NCBI GenBank assembly: GCA_964016875.1
Contig: OZ024722.1
Span: forward strand, 18,048,576 to 18,112,575
DNA length: 64,000 bases
Reading direction: 5' to 3'
DNA from: Fallopia convolvulus
Taxonomy: Eukaryota > Streptophyta > Magnoliopsida > Caryophyllales > Polygonaceae
Below the pieces are notes generated by a model that worked only from the letters and a program-made list of their open reading frames with translations, made no database searches and was not told the DNA's origin. Both the position numbers and the translations under genes were made by a program. Positions 36,820 to 48,289 of the stretch are shown here, one piece after another; the stretch's first letter is position 1, and each line of letters begins with the position of its first letter.

Positions 36820-37690
36820 AAGACCAAAATTGAGTAAAGATCGAAAGATCGGAAAGCCAGCAAGCTGAGCAATTGCACTAGTGAGTGTCGACGGCATTGA
36901 CACCTGACATAAGAGAGATGTCTCCTCCATGAGCAAAGGGATGAACTCGGCGATCATTTTGTTCGCTAGACGGGGTAAAGATGGCATGAACGGGCCCGTC
37001 CAACGGTGAGATAGCAGAATGTTCTGTCTGCTGTTGGTGGTTGAGTGCATCACAATCGGGATCAGTTGATGCATTCTCCTGGCCATTGGGTTCTAGAGCG
37101 CGGGAGTCAAAAGTAGTATTTTGTGACAAAATAAGATTTTGGGAAGGCAAAGGGATATCGGACGAAACCCTAGGGATGTCTAGGATAACGATTGTGGAGG
37201 CGTCAAACGGCTGGATCGATCGGTGAGGGGCCACTGAATCATTGGGGATCTTGCTTGGAATGGATTTGGTTAGAATCTCGTTTTGTTTGGGTTGAGATTT
37301 TTTTTCTTCCAAAATTGAAGATTTGGTTGTTGACTTGGAAGGATTACGTAGAATGGAAGATTGCACTTCATCTCTCCTTGATTTGCACTTATCCATAACC
37401 GATATTTGCTTGCCATAATCTTTAAGCTGCCTTATTTTAGGTGTCTTCTCATAGGAAACTCCACGACTGTTTTGGAAAACTTTCGGATTTACCGGGATTG
37501 ACGATACGATTTGCATTGGGCTAGAATTTGAATTTGAATTTCCTCCCACCAAATTCGCCAAAGCCGTCGGAGGATGGGACACATTGTTATCGGTGTTCAT
37601 TGAGCCGCCAGAGATAGTCTCTGTTTCTTGACTTTCATATTCCAGTATTGCAAAGCGAGAACCACTACTATTAGGAGTTTTCTTTGATCG

Positions 37691-39084
37691 TGTTGAAGGG
37701 TTTCTTGAACAAATAAATTTATATTCAAGACCCCCCTGAGTATAGCGAAGTCAGGATCGTCCACGGGAATGAGAATAGTGATAAAAGATTAGTCGATAAG
37801 TTACTAAAAGCAAAGAAATCACAAGCAAACCACGCCAGGACCGAACCGCGGTGGTTCGTTCAAGACCTCAAGAGGGTTGGTCCTGAGCACAATCACACAC
37901 GAACAAACATAGGCACCAGCAAAGGTTCGAGCACGACGTTATGGGTCGAGATCAAAGCAAAGACAAGAGTTTTAATCAATATAAAAGACAAATCTCAGGG
38001 CTAGGGCTAGCACAACAACAATCATACATGCTTCCAACAAGAACTCACAACTATCATGCAATTTAGATCATAGAAGAGTCGACTCTTCGCAAACAATTCA
38101 AGTTATTCAATCAACTTTCGCAAATTAAACAACTTTCTATCTATCCTTCAACCTAGGAATATCAACTTTCATAAATAATCCTATTAGACCTAATCAAGCA
38201 ATCAACCTTACACCTTCGCTGAGGTTAATCGCAAGATATGCCTCAACTATCGTAAAGGAATTTAGCACAAGATAGATAGATATGATCATCAAGCATTCAA
38301 ATTATGAATTCACGTTTTTAGACATGCATGATTGTGTTGGGTTTTAACCCAACCCTAGAATTTAAGAAAACTACTCACTCATGGCATAGAGAGACGAGAA
38401 AAAGGAAGAAGAAGACATGATCAATCCAAACCGAAATTCAAATTAAACTAAGAAGAAGTCTTACAAAAGTCTCAACCTTGTTCACCAAGTCTCTCTTCAG
38501 CTCTAGAGAGTACTTTCCAATGCCCAAAAAGGGAATCCCCTAAACTAAAGGGTTTAACCTCCTTTTATAGAAGAAAAAGAGTCCTAATTCAACTAGGAAG
38601 CAAGAGAAAATAACCTTCTTAAAATACAAAGATAGAATAAATCCTTAAGATCTCGGGATAGAGAGAAGGTCGGCGCCATGCACGACCCAAATGGGTCGTG
38701 CACGACCCTGATAGGGTCGGTCCTGAGAGCATTTCTTCTAGCTTCCTCATCTTGGTTCATGCACGACCCCTCCCTAGCTCGATCTTGGGTCCATTTCTTC
38801 ACCTCTCTTCATGATTTCACTCTTCTTGGCCCTACTTCCTTAGCTCATCAACTCAAATCTTCCTCATAGCTTGTCCGCCCTCTCTTGCAATGCTCCAAAC
38901 TCTTTTTCAAGCTCCAAAACTCCTACAAAACCTATAAAAACACCACCAAAGATTATGTAGACTCCATATCTTAAGAAAATACGAAAACCTACACAAACGA
39001 CTCAAAACAAAACACAAAACTAAAAGAAAAGACTCAAAGACACAAAAACACTCCCTAAAAACACAAATAAAAAGGCGGATATCA
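37691..39084 (-). mobile_element. D: Athila-type solo LTR in LINE C ORF1
   Basis: 1394 bp, TGTTGAAGGG...GGATATCA, flanked by a perfect duplication GATCG (37686-37690 and 39085-39089). It is very close in length to the LTR of A and shares the phrase GAAGTCAGGATCGTCC-like near the same end. It contains the palindrome GGGTCGTGCACGACCC (38693-38708). No internal domain, so it is a product of LTR-LTR recombination. Confidence 0.9.
38571..38579 (-). promoter_or_regulatory. Probable TATA box of solo LTR D
   Basis: TATAAAAGG on the minus strand, the same sequence and similar LTR position as in element B. Confidence 0.5.
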
Positions 39085-40394
39085 GATCGTGCGAGGATCG
39101 TTGCTGGAAAGGAAAGTTCCTTGGTCTGAACATTCTTGTCGTGACTTCCATTTGAAGCATTCTGCTTGATGGGCACTACATGGTTGGCCTTGACTTCTCC
39201 CACTACTTTTTGTTGTTGTTTCTTTGGCCTCACTTTTTTGGCAGGCCTCATCCATTCTCCATAACAACCTTTGCCAGTGTGAGCGGTTTCATGTGCCGTG
39301 ATAGGTGCGGTGGAAGAAGAAGAGGCCAATGGTTGGTTGTTTGTGTTTTGATTAGGCGTTTTGTCGTGATTGGACTGAGAGGTGGCTGCAGGCACTGCCG
39401 TCGGGGGTGCGATTGGGGGCCTGAAGGGGCATTTGGTTTTGACGTGGCCAAAGCGCCACAATCGAAGCATATCGTAGGAAGGCCCTCGTATTCCACCATG
39501 TATCGGTCACCATTGATAGTTATCATCCCCTGGAGAGGTTTTTCAAGATTTATCTCAACACAGATTCTTGCAAACTTGCCCCTATTGGTGAAAAGCGTTC
39601 TGGAGTCCACACGAATAGCGTTGCCGATGCCTGTTGCAATCTTTAAGAGAAATTGCTCTTTGTATAGAGTAATTGGCAAGTCCGAAATATGAATCTAGAC
39701 CGGGGTCGTCTTGATGGGAGAAGAAGTTTTCAGGTTTGGGGACAACCGGTGAACAATCATGCATCTTCCGAACACTAACCAAGGACCCGTGGTAAGGGCA
39801 GTCATGAATGCTTCCTCGTGTTCAAAGCGAACAAGGAAACAACCATGAGTGTGATCGATGATTTGCATCCGATTGGAGAATCTGCACATCTCTTTTATTT
39901 TCTTCTCCATGATCGGGAACACCACCGGATGGCCAAGAAACTTAACCACAACTGAGTATTCCCAAACAGAGGCTAGAGCGTCCATGACTTCATTAGCAAT
40001 GGAGATTGTCGGGTCACCGTCTTCACCGTCCGGGAATGCAACTCTTATTTTGCCTTCAAGAAAATCTTTGTTAATCACCGTTTTCGGTTGATAAACTCCT
40101 CCTGTAACCACGACGTCTTTCCAAGAGGAGCTAGGATCGGGAGGTTTCCCCGGTGGCCTGCCACCAGAGGTGTCATCAAGCTGCATGGCCGACTCGGCCG
40201 GAGATTCATTATTGGTTTTCCGGTCTGTCATTGAGAGAGTTTTTTAGATATTTTTAAATCTAAAAGATGCATAATCTCCTCACTATTATTGTAAGAAGCC
40301 TACTTAATTGAACGCAACCCAATATATATACCCCTTCTTAATTTTATTAACTAAAATACCTGTTAATATTCTTTTAGACCGATTTAGCCCTTAC

Positions 40395-41985
40395 TTTTTT
40401 TTATTAGGTAAGAATTTGGTATTGGTTGATTACCCAATACCAATGGCATCCTGTTGGATGAGAGCATGAAGCTCTAGGTGGTTACCCAAGACAACAATAG
40501 GGTATGAATGGGCCAATTTGGCAATTTTGTCTGCAAACGAGTTTGCATACCGATAGATGTGAGAGAAAGTCCACTCATTCAAAGATGAACATTGTATCCT
40601 TAAATCAGTCACTAAATTTTCGATTTCCCATGGACAACTTCCATCTTGTTTTAGAGCTATAATTAGCATCTTATTATCACTTTCGATTTCTAAATTCCGA
40701 ATTCCCATAGACATTGCCATTTGTACACCTTTGTATACAACTAAAGTTTCATCTTGTAGAATTAATCGATCACCAATCTGTTCAGAACCCATTCTCTCAA
40801 CCTTACCCTTATTATTTCTAATTACATATCCAATAGTTGTTTTCCCATTTTCTCTCTTTGATGCATCTACATTAAGCTTATACCATCCATGTCTTGGTTT
40901 TCACCATTTGTCTTTTTTCCTATACCTTTGGACCAGTGTCATTCTCATTTCATGGTTATTATCCTCTTTGTGTTGTTTGTGAGCCTTGTCCCAAATTTTC
41001 CATAAATTTAGATTAAATGTATAGAGATTTGTTATGCTATTTTGTTCATCAAAAGCCAGTTTATTTCTATTATACCAAATGGACCACCATCCAGTAACTA
41101 TTTTAGCCAAAGCTTGTTTGTCCAAATTCTTGTATAATCTGAACATTATTTCCTTTAATCTTTCATTATGTGTGTCCAAATCTGCAATAAGCCTTTTATA
41201 GTGTTCATATATACGAGACATCAATTGCCTTGTATATGGACAATGAAAGAATAGGTGAGTAGTATCTTCTCTATCATGAGCAGAAAAGACATTCTTGTGT
41301 CATAGGTATCTTATTCCTCACTAGTCTAGTTTTGTTGGTAAACCACCACAGAAAATTTTTGACTTTTGGAGGAACGTTTAGCCTCCAAATCCAATTTTTA
41401 TTTTCTAATAATCGTTGCTTACTTATAATGTTTAATGCCAATTTTGTTGTGAACCAACCATTTTTACTAGGCCATTAGTATATATAGTCGGTCATGTATG
41501 TCATTTTTGGGGATGTTTATATTACATATTTTTGTAATCCAACTTTGTGGTAGCACTTCCCTTAATCTCATAATATTCCATTCCTTTTTTTGGAGTAAAG
41601 TATTCAACAATATTTTCATTTGGGTTTACTATCGATGGAATATGCATTTGTGTATATAGAGCAATTTTCTGTATTCATGGATCCTTCCAAAGACGTATTG
41701 TTTTCCCATTTCTAAGTTTCCATATTAATCCTTCATATTTATCTCTTATTCCTATGAGATTTCTCCATTTCTAGGAATACTTTTTTCTGCAATTATAGTT
41801 AAGAACATGAGTACCACAAAGGTATTTCTCATTTACTACCCTAACCCAGATGTTATCTAGGTCCGCCATTATTTTCCATAGAAGTTTCATCTATAAGGCT
41901 TGATTCATTTCCTTTGACTTTCTTATTCCAAGCCCCCCATCTTTTCGGTTTTGACACACTTTATGCCATCCAATCAAAGGCAAAA
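40395..41985 (-). mobile_element. LINE G: 5'-truncated L1-type element
   Basis: The 3' tail is the T-tract at 40395-40402. On the minus strand the end of ORF2 is visible: KDGGLGIRKSKEMNQAL near 41950, a zinc-type region with several stops near 41250-41400, then RNase H with IESDNKMLIIALKQ and SFADKIAKLAHS (40792-40430). Homology is lost near 41985. It is a different family from LINE C, inserted directly upstream of it. Confidence 0.8.
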
Positions 41986-43632
41986 AATGGATGCAAGTGT
42001 TCTCAAATCTCACACTCGGAGAACTTCAATACAAGGAGAATCAACTCTAGAACCCCCAAATGAAGGCAAACACTTGTACTGTGAAAAAAGGTTTTCTAGA
42101 CGGAGAAATACCTACCAACAAACACCTATTATCGGATCCCAAAAGTAGAGGCAAATAATCTCGGGTTTCACAAGATAGATCACTCCTTCACCCACTTTTT
42201 CCTCTCTTTTTCTTTCTCCTTCCTCTCTCTCTATCTCTCTCTTGTGCTCGAAAATGAGGGATGCACAATCAAGAAGCTCTCGTTGAGCTGCTGCACTCGC
42301 ACATACACTAATTGGACTTAGAAGATTATATTACAACGGACTCAAAAATGGGGTTACAATGGTTTCGTTCGACTTAGAAGATTGAGATCTGGATTGCATG
42401 TCTTCGGTTATGAGGAGATTCGTTTGATGATTTCAGAAATTGCAAGGGTTTTGTTCGAATTCCAGAAATTGGCGATTCGATTAACGACATTGAAAGGCTT
42501 TGGTTCTTCTGAGCAAGTAATTGAAAGGCTCAAAAATTGATTGGACTTTAGTTTTTTGAGATGGAAGATACAACTTGTAGCAAAATTGATCAACACCAAT
42601 CCATTCTCCATGCAGACATCGGCTAGGGTTTCGTTCTCCCAATGAGGTCCGCCTTGAGCAAGTCGCGGTTCTCAAGCTGGCCGGAGCCGTACTGGAAAGA
42701 AATGCCCCGGGCCTCGCAAAGCTTGCCGAGAAAAACATGAGCCAGCCTGTGAGATCGGATCTTACGTTGCGTCGTCTGTGGTACCGTCGATCAGCAAAGC
42801 TCCCACAAATCCCTATCTTGCATAATCAATCCATCTATTAGTCACCAGAAATGAGCCATAAGCTACCCGCTCCAGTGCCTTTGGCTTAGATTTTGCTGTG
42901 GAATCATTGTTGGGAAATTTAGGGTTAAGAGATGGGACTAAATATTTTTTACCATGACCCAAAAACCCCATCAGAAAAGGAGATTAGCCAAGGAAAAAAC
43001 GATTATTAGGTAGAGCTTCCTTCCAATTTCACATCATTTTTTATTGAATTGGAACTTTGGGTTTACATTTTCAAGAGAAGGGGTGGAATAAGGGTGGCTA
43101 GAGAAAGGGGTTTTGGGGTTTCTGGTTTTCGGGGTTCCATTTGGTGGGACGAATTATAAGAAGATGGACATTTGAAGATGAGAGCACATTTTTTTTGTAC
43201 ACATAAGCTAAAAAGAATAAAAAAATATCAAACAATTGCCATGTCATATTTCGTAAACGAAATTGAACGATAAGTGGGGCGGAGGTGGTTAAAATCTAAC
43301 GGAGAGTCTAATAAGGGTGGTTTTCTGTAATTTTGCAATAAAAGAGTGGTTAAGTGAAATATCACCTATTATAAGGGTGATTTTCAGCTATCCGGCCTTT
43401 ATTTTATAAATCAAACATAGACATTGTAGGTACTTCCTATTAAAGTTGAATTTCTAGGAATTGTGAACCAAACGAGGACCGAAAACCAGTGTAATAATGA
43501 GCAAATTTGAACCCACCAAAGCCTCACAAAATTGACATTCCACACGACGGTTTGAAACAAATTAGGCAACACTACAATACACATGATAAATAACAATCCA
43601 AAGTTTACAAAGCCGAATCATTAAAGAATATA
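41986..43632. other. Intergenic DNA with a GC-rich island; no gene recognised
   Basis: CT-rich microsatellite-like DNA near 42190-42245. A GC-rich island at about 42640-42790 has one open frame of roughly 40-50 codons on each strand, possibly a captured gene fragment. AT-rich DNA follows, with AAGGGTGGTTTTC/AAGGGTGATTTTC repeats near 43310-43390 that look like the end of an unidentified element. Confidence 0.4.
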
Positions 43633-43791
43633 TGTGCCCATGGGCACAAAATAAGAATTCTAATCTTGGTAAATCTGGATATTGTTTGTTAATTTTGATT
43701 TTTTTTAAATGGTTCATTAATTCCAATTTAGGGAATAGTTTTGACGTAATTTCCCAAATTAACACTTTTATTGTGTGCCCATGGGCACACA
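43633..43791. repeat. Short unit bounded by two copies of a long palindrome
   Basis: TGTGCCCATGGGCACA at 43633-43648 and the 20-bp palindrome TGTGTGCCCATGGGCACACA at 43772-43791 enclose 123 bp of AT-rich DNA. It looks like a small non-autonomous element or two copies of one site, close to the 3' side of the kinase gene. Confidence 0.5.
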
Positions 43792-44019
43792 TTAGTCGAA
43801 CCGTTTTAACAATCCAGATTTATCCACTTCTTATTTCTATTTTGACTTTATAGGATTCTCTAATTCTTTTTAGGGTGATAATAACTCTACTTGTGGAGTT
43901 ACTCCATCCAAACATCATGATTCCATAATCATGTTTCCAAACACTACCAATGTACCATACATAATCTACCTGCTTATCCTCAACTAGATTCATTATACTG
44001 ACCCATTTCCATACTTGAG

Positions 44020-46769
44020 TCATGAGCTGATCATCTCAGTAGGACTCCTCAGACCGTCCTTAGAACTGAAAACATAAAGTTCCTCCAGCTTATTCAGAAC
44101 ATCAACCATTGTAGGACGGCTTCTGGGGTCAGAGTCAAGGCAACGCAAGATGAGTGCAACCGTCCCCTGCACCTCTTTCTTTGGGTACTGACCACCTAGC
44201 CTGGTGTCCATTATTCTTAAGAACCGCCTTTTGTCGCTCAAGAATGGCTTTGCCCAATCTACAAGCGAATCCACACGTTCTCCAGAGGAAGATCCATCAT
44301 TGTTATCGTCCATCACACGTTTTCCAGTCAGCAGCTCCAGTAGAACAACTCCAAATCCATACACATCATTCTTCGGTGTCAAATGACCTGCTTCGTTTAT
44401 AATTATCGGTAAGCTAGTTGTAAAGCAACATTACTTCAAAAATTAACAAAAGGATCGAGTGAATATATTACAGTGTTGCATTGTTGCATTATCATGACAG
44501 AACCACTACAAATTGGAAAAGGATACCAAATTGCAAACATCAAACTAGGATTTTGTGGATCATTCTGCAAGAAACCATGTGGTTTCAAGTTTCAACAAGG
44601 TACAATCTCCACCTATGTTCTTAGCTCAACCAGATTGATGAAAAACAGGTATTAGTGATCATGATGCTCCGAAGTTACTAGTCAAGACCTATGATGTCAT
44701 GATTATGACGATGGTCCGGGAATAAAAAAAACAGAATTTTGTAATTTCACATGAAACTTACTGATGACTAGTAATTTTGTGGTTTCGGCAAAAATTAAAG
44801 GAGATGCAAGAAACAATGTGGTTTCAACATGAGATTACCGGTGTTTTAGAATACAATGACAGTCCGGCAGAGAAGCATGGCATTATTGGCATCTATCTAG
44901 TTATCACCATATTTATCTCATATAACTTAGGTGTGATGCGGAGTTTACATCTCAAAAAATCAGCTAATTCCCCTTTGGGCCTTCTTTTTGATTTATGTCT
45001 AGTTCTAACTAATACCTAGTGCTAGAAAAACTTTTTTGAAATTTGCTCTCTATTCATAAGGCAAGCGTACGGATGATAGAGAGCAAATTTCAAAAAAAAT
45101 CTCCATCACTAGGTCCATCAGGAGAATAGAAGGTATTAAAAGAAAGCCCAAAGGGGAATTATTTAATCATGATGCTCCAAATTTACTATTCATCTCAATA
45201 TCATAGAAAAAACAAGATAATTTTGCCAAACCAATTCAAACATCTCCTTTAAATTTTGCTGGACTATGTTATAATGTATCAAGCTCTTACAAACAAAAAG
45301 AAACGACATCGATAAAACCTTTGTTTTAAAAAACTTGTTCTTCGATCCAAGATTAAAAGAGCAGAAATGATAGCAAGTAGGGAAATCACAAATGCAATTT
45401 TTGTATACCAAGCCATCTCCCTCTCCAAAACTCAATAGAGAAAACAAATTATTGCAAAGTAAATCGCAACGGCTATACTAAGTGCACAAGTGTAAGTGAA
45501 TTGGTGAATATGCTTGAGAAAGAACATTTAGGCTGCAATGTAACGACGTTTGTTAGAAACAGAAGGGAAAGATGACCCGTTGCCACATATTCAGGAGCAG
45601 CATAACCTCTAGTACCAACAACTCTGGTTGAAACATGAGATTTATCTCCAGTTGGACCAGCCCGTGCCAAGCCAAAATCAGATAGTTTTGCATTGTAATC
45701 TTACAAGAAAAGACGTGGATAAACTGGCTGTTAAAAATGGAATTTTACAATCCAGTTCCAGCCTAGAAGACAAACTGCACTAATCCACATGCAAAAGTTG
45801 TTACTTTAGACGTACCAAATCAAGAAGTATGTTAGAAGCCTTTATATCACGGTATATCACATTTGCATCAATACTGTGTAAGAATGACAATCCTCTAGCA
45901 ACTCCAATGGCAATATTCATTCGAGTAGTCCAAGGTATTGGTTGAATGGACTCTGCACAAAGAACAAACTAAACATCACACCTACAATTGGAAAGAATTG
46001 AATGTATAGGTCAGAAAGATGAAACATGGGCATACTTCTAAATAAATGATTTTCCAAGCTGCCTCTAGGCAAATATTCATACACCAAGAGTCTATTGTCA
46101 GACTCCAAGCAGTATCCAATAAGTTTGACTAGATTCGGATGCCGAAGTTGACCCAAGTTATTAACTTCCGCCTGAAAATCCAATACACCAAACACAAGCT
46201 AAGATCTCTGACTCTAAATCATTAAAGCAAAAGTATAGGCACAGAAGGACTAAGAAGTTACAGTAAACAACAACATACAAGCCATTCATTGTGACCTTGA
46301 AAGCTCCCTGATTTGAGCTTCTTGACAGCAACCATAATGCCACTCCCTGGTTTTGTTGGGGATAGAGTTTGCTCATCAACCCATCCTTTGAAGACGTATC
46401 CAAATCCTCCCTCACCAATGAGACTCTCTGATCGGAAATTCCGTGTGGCAGACTTGAGTTCAGCAAAGGTGAAGGCCTTGACATTACTCATTGCAGATAT
46501 GTTAACTTTGGTTGTTGGGAATCTCTTGGTTCCATCTTTTGAAGGTGTTTCACTCCTTCTGGTACCTGAAAAGGAAAAGTTATTATGCTCTCAGTGTAAA
46601 ACACACAACAGAATTCAATTCCGATCTTAAATTATAGAGAAATTGATAAAAGGGAGATGAAAATATAGAAAAGGGATCAATTGAAAAGAGAAGTTTTAGG
46701 AGATTTACCAGAAAATCTGTCGGAAGAAGCATGGCCACACTTGGCGGATTTCCCATAGCAATTGCCCAT
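44020..46769 (-). CDS. Receptor-like cytoplasmic kinase, subfamily VII (PBL type), six exons
   Basis: Predicted serine/threonine kinase relaying signals from plasma-membrane receptors. It starts MGNCYGKSAKCG, with a myristoylation Gly2 and palmitoylation Cys, so it should be membrane-anchored. Exons: 46769-46709, 46565-46279, 46171-46036, 45952-45816, 45699-45577 and 44387-44020. Kinase motifs: GEGGFGYVFKG, VAVKKLK, catalytic VIYRDIKASN, SDFGLARAGP and GTRGYAAPEY, followed by the subfamily VII C-lobe; tail ends PTEMISS. All splice borders are GT-AG. Exons 1-4 give 207 whole codons, but exon 5 needs one extra nucleotide to stay in frame at the 45816/45699 junction. Either a non-standard splice is used or this allele has a one-base lesion. 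Expected product about 370 residues. Confidence 0.88.
44966..45161. repeat. Foldback MITE in intron 5 of the kinase gene
   Basis: The terminal inverted repeats TAATTCCCCTTTGGGC and GCCCAAAGGGGAATTA bound about 196 bp. The centre is a perfect 17-bp inverted repeat (45037-45053 and 45076-45092, TGAAATTTGCTCTCTAT). Almost the whole unit can fold on itself, typical of a MITE. Confidence 0.72.
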
Positions 46770-47326
46770 GGTTTGATTCTTGTAAGTGATGTTGGTATCA
46801 ATAGAAAGCGAAGATCAGCTGGCGATTGAGTATGGAACGAGCGATTGAGAGTAGGAGAGATTTTTCCAAGGGAAAGAAGAAAGAGAAGACGACGACTGAA
46901 CAAGGCGAGGCCCATGGGGAATTGGGGGATTGTAATTATCCAAAGATGGCAAGTCAATTGGATTGAGGAATACGAAAATCTAGTCCAAATTTGACTAAGA
47001 AACCCCACAAAATTCAAACAATTGGAATTTTGAATGGTTTGGCGATGATGAAAGATTGGAAGTGGAGTTTGGTGTGGGTCCGCGCAATGGAAATGCGTCA
47101 GACGAATGCGGCCGTACGCAACACCCACCGCCGGACCACCTTCGCTGCTGAGCAATTTATACAGACGACGGAAAATTTGAAAATACAAGGCCAACACGGT
47201 TTGCTGATCCATTTCATAAGCTCCTCCTTTCTTTGACTATTTTTGTTGACTCGGCAACAAGATTCCTCACCAGTACAGTTTACACGACACGTTTAGCTTT
47301 TGGTTCTTCGAGCTAGAATATCCAAT
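46770..47326. other. 5' leader and promoter region of the kinase gene
   Basis: No independent gene. The open frames here overlap the kinase leader and resemble no known family. A GC-rich stretch lies at about 47085-47150, and a TATA-like site at 47155-47161. Confidence 0.5.
47155..47161 (-). promoter_or_regulatory. Candidate TATA box of the kinase gene
   Basis: The minus strand reads TATAAAT about 390 bp upstream of the start codon. It could serve a transcript with a long leader. Sequence match only. Confidence 0.35.
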
Positions 47327-47402
47327 ATTATCACCAGTTATTTTTTCGCGAAAACTTTATACACACGGGTTTTTTTGTTTTCGCACAGTACTTGTCCCGA
47401 AA

Positions 47403-47460
47403 GAGCGCTCTTTCGAAAAGAGCGCTCGTCCGGAAAGAGCGCTCGTCTTAAAAGAGCGCT
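47403..47460. repeat. 17-bp tandem array centred on GAGCGCTC
   Basis: Copies begin at 47403, 47420, 47437 and 47454, exactly 17 bp apart; the last lacks the final C. Flanks vary (TTTCGAAAA, GTCCGGAAA, GTCTTAAAA) and are themselves palindrome-like. Confidence 0.85.
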
Positions 47461-47966
47461 ATTTAAAAAAAACGCAAGTCTTACAAACCCAAGCCCAAAA
47501 AATTGGCCCATTTTCGGCCTTAATGAGCCGCTCGTTTGAGACGAGCGCTCATCTGAGACGAGCTTAGGTTAAAAAAAAATGGAGCGCTCCTCCGCTTCTA
47601 GCCTAATTCGTGTTCTTTGTTAAACGCCCAACGAAACCGCCGGCTTCCTTCGACTTCCAGATCTGCAAATCCGGCCTCCTTCCTCCCCGATTTTTGTCTG
47701 GATCTAACCCAAATCTAGTCTACTTTCCAAATTCGGCCTCAATGAAAGCGGAAAAGGACCCAGCAGATCCGAAGCCATCGAAGACCTCGGCGCGCCAAGG
47801 ACATCAGCGATGGTGACGACTTCGGATGGGACGACGACGGTGATGCCGGTGACATCCCAGGCAGCAGGTAGGCATCGTGGTGAGCGCCAGCAGAGGAGCG
47901 GAGGTGGGACCTCCGAGCAAGCACCTACAAATCCGGCCATGGCAGCCATGGTTGACGGCTATGGCA

Positions 47967-48000
47967 GAGGAGCGCTCGTTCTGGAAGAGCGCTCGTTCCA
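47967..48000. repeat. Internal pair of GAGCGCTCGTTC motifs
   Basis: Two GAGCGCTCGTTC copies 18 bp apart, followed by a GAAGCGC remnant, at the right edge of the GC-rich part of the unit. Confidence 0.7.
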
Positions 48001-48289
48001 GAGAAGCGCAAACATAAACCGTGTTATTGTCAAATTTTTTGTCAATATGTTAATATTTTCTAATATAATAAATTATTTCTAAAATATATGATCCAAGTAG
48101 ATGATGCAAATTTTGACCAAAAAAAGTATGTGAATATGCAATTGCTTAATATACATTTAAAAAAAATTCTTCTAGTAAGATTTTGGCCTCCAATTATATA
48201 ATTTTTTGTTTATATGTTGATATAGACAAAAAATTACATACTGTTTTTTATAAGAACGATCAATTGCTTAATATCAATTTTCAAAGAAT

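Larger units (their letters stand above)
36878..40231 (-). pseudogene. LINE C ORF1 (gag-like, CCHC), split by solo LTR D
   Basis: Nucleic-acid-binding ORF1 of a plant L1 element. It starts MTDRKTNNESPAES at 40231 with the DUF4283-type domain (FEHEEAFMTALTTGPWLVFG). A TAG near 39695 replaces a Trp codon. The zinc knuckle beginning CFDCGA near 39470 and continuing GHVKTKCP is split by a frameshift. After solo LTR D the frame resumes at 37690 and continues into a serine- and asparagine-rich tail that ends at 36878. Removing D with one GATCG copy keeps the frame. Confidence 0.85.
24173..40394 (-). mobile_element. LINE C: full-length L1-type non-LTR retrotransposon, split by three LTR insertions
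   Basis: On the minus strand: 5' leader, ORF1 (40231-36878, split by solo LTR D), ORF2 with endonuclease, RT, zinc motif and RNase H (36819-24235, split by E, which contains F), then a 3' tail ending in TTTGATCAAAAAAAA at 24173-24187. Removing E/F and D leaves roughly 6.3 kb, the usual plant L1 size. Both reading frames carry nonsense codons or frameshifts, so the copy is dead. The 5' end is not exact; it lies between 40232 and the T-tract of LINE G at 40395. Confidence 0.85.

Noticed and set aside
24173..40394. Target duplication of LINE C
   Set aside because: CCCTTAATTTA near 24165 and CCTTCTTAATTTTA near 40340 are similar but not the same, and the 5' end is not exact.
46583..47212. 209-codon minus-strand frame over the kinase leader
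   Set aside because: It overlaps exon 1 and its intron in another frame and has no recognisable domain.
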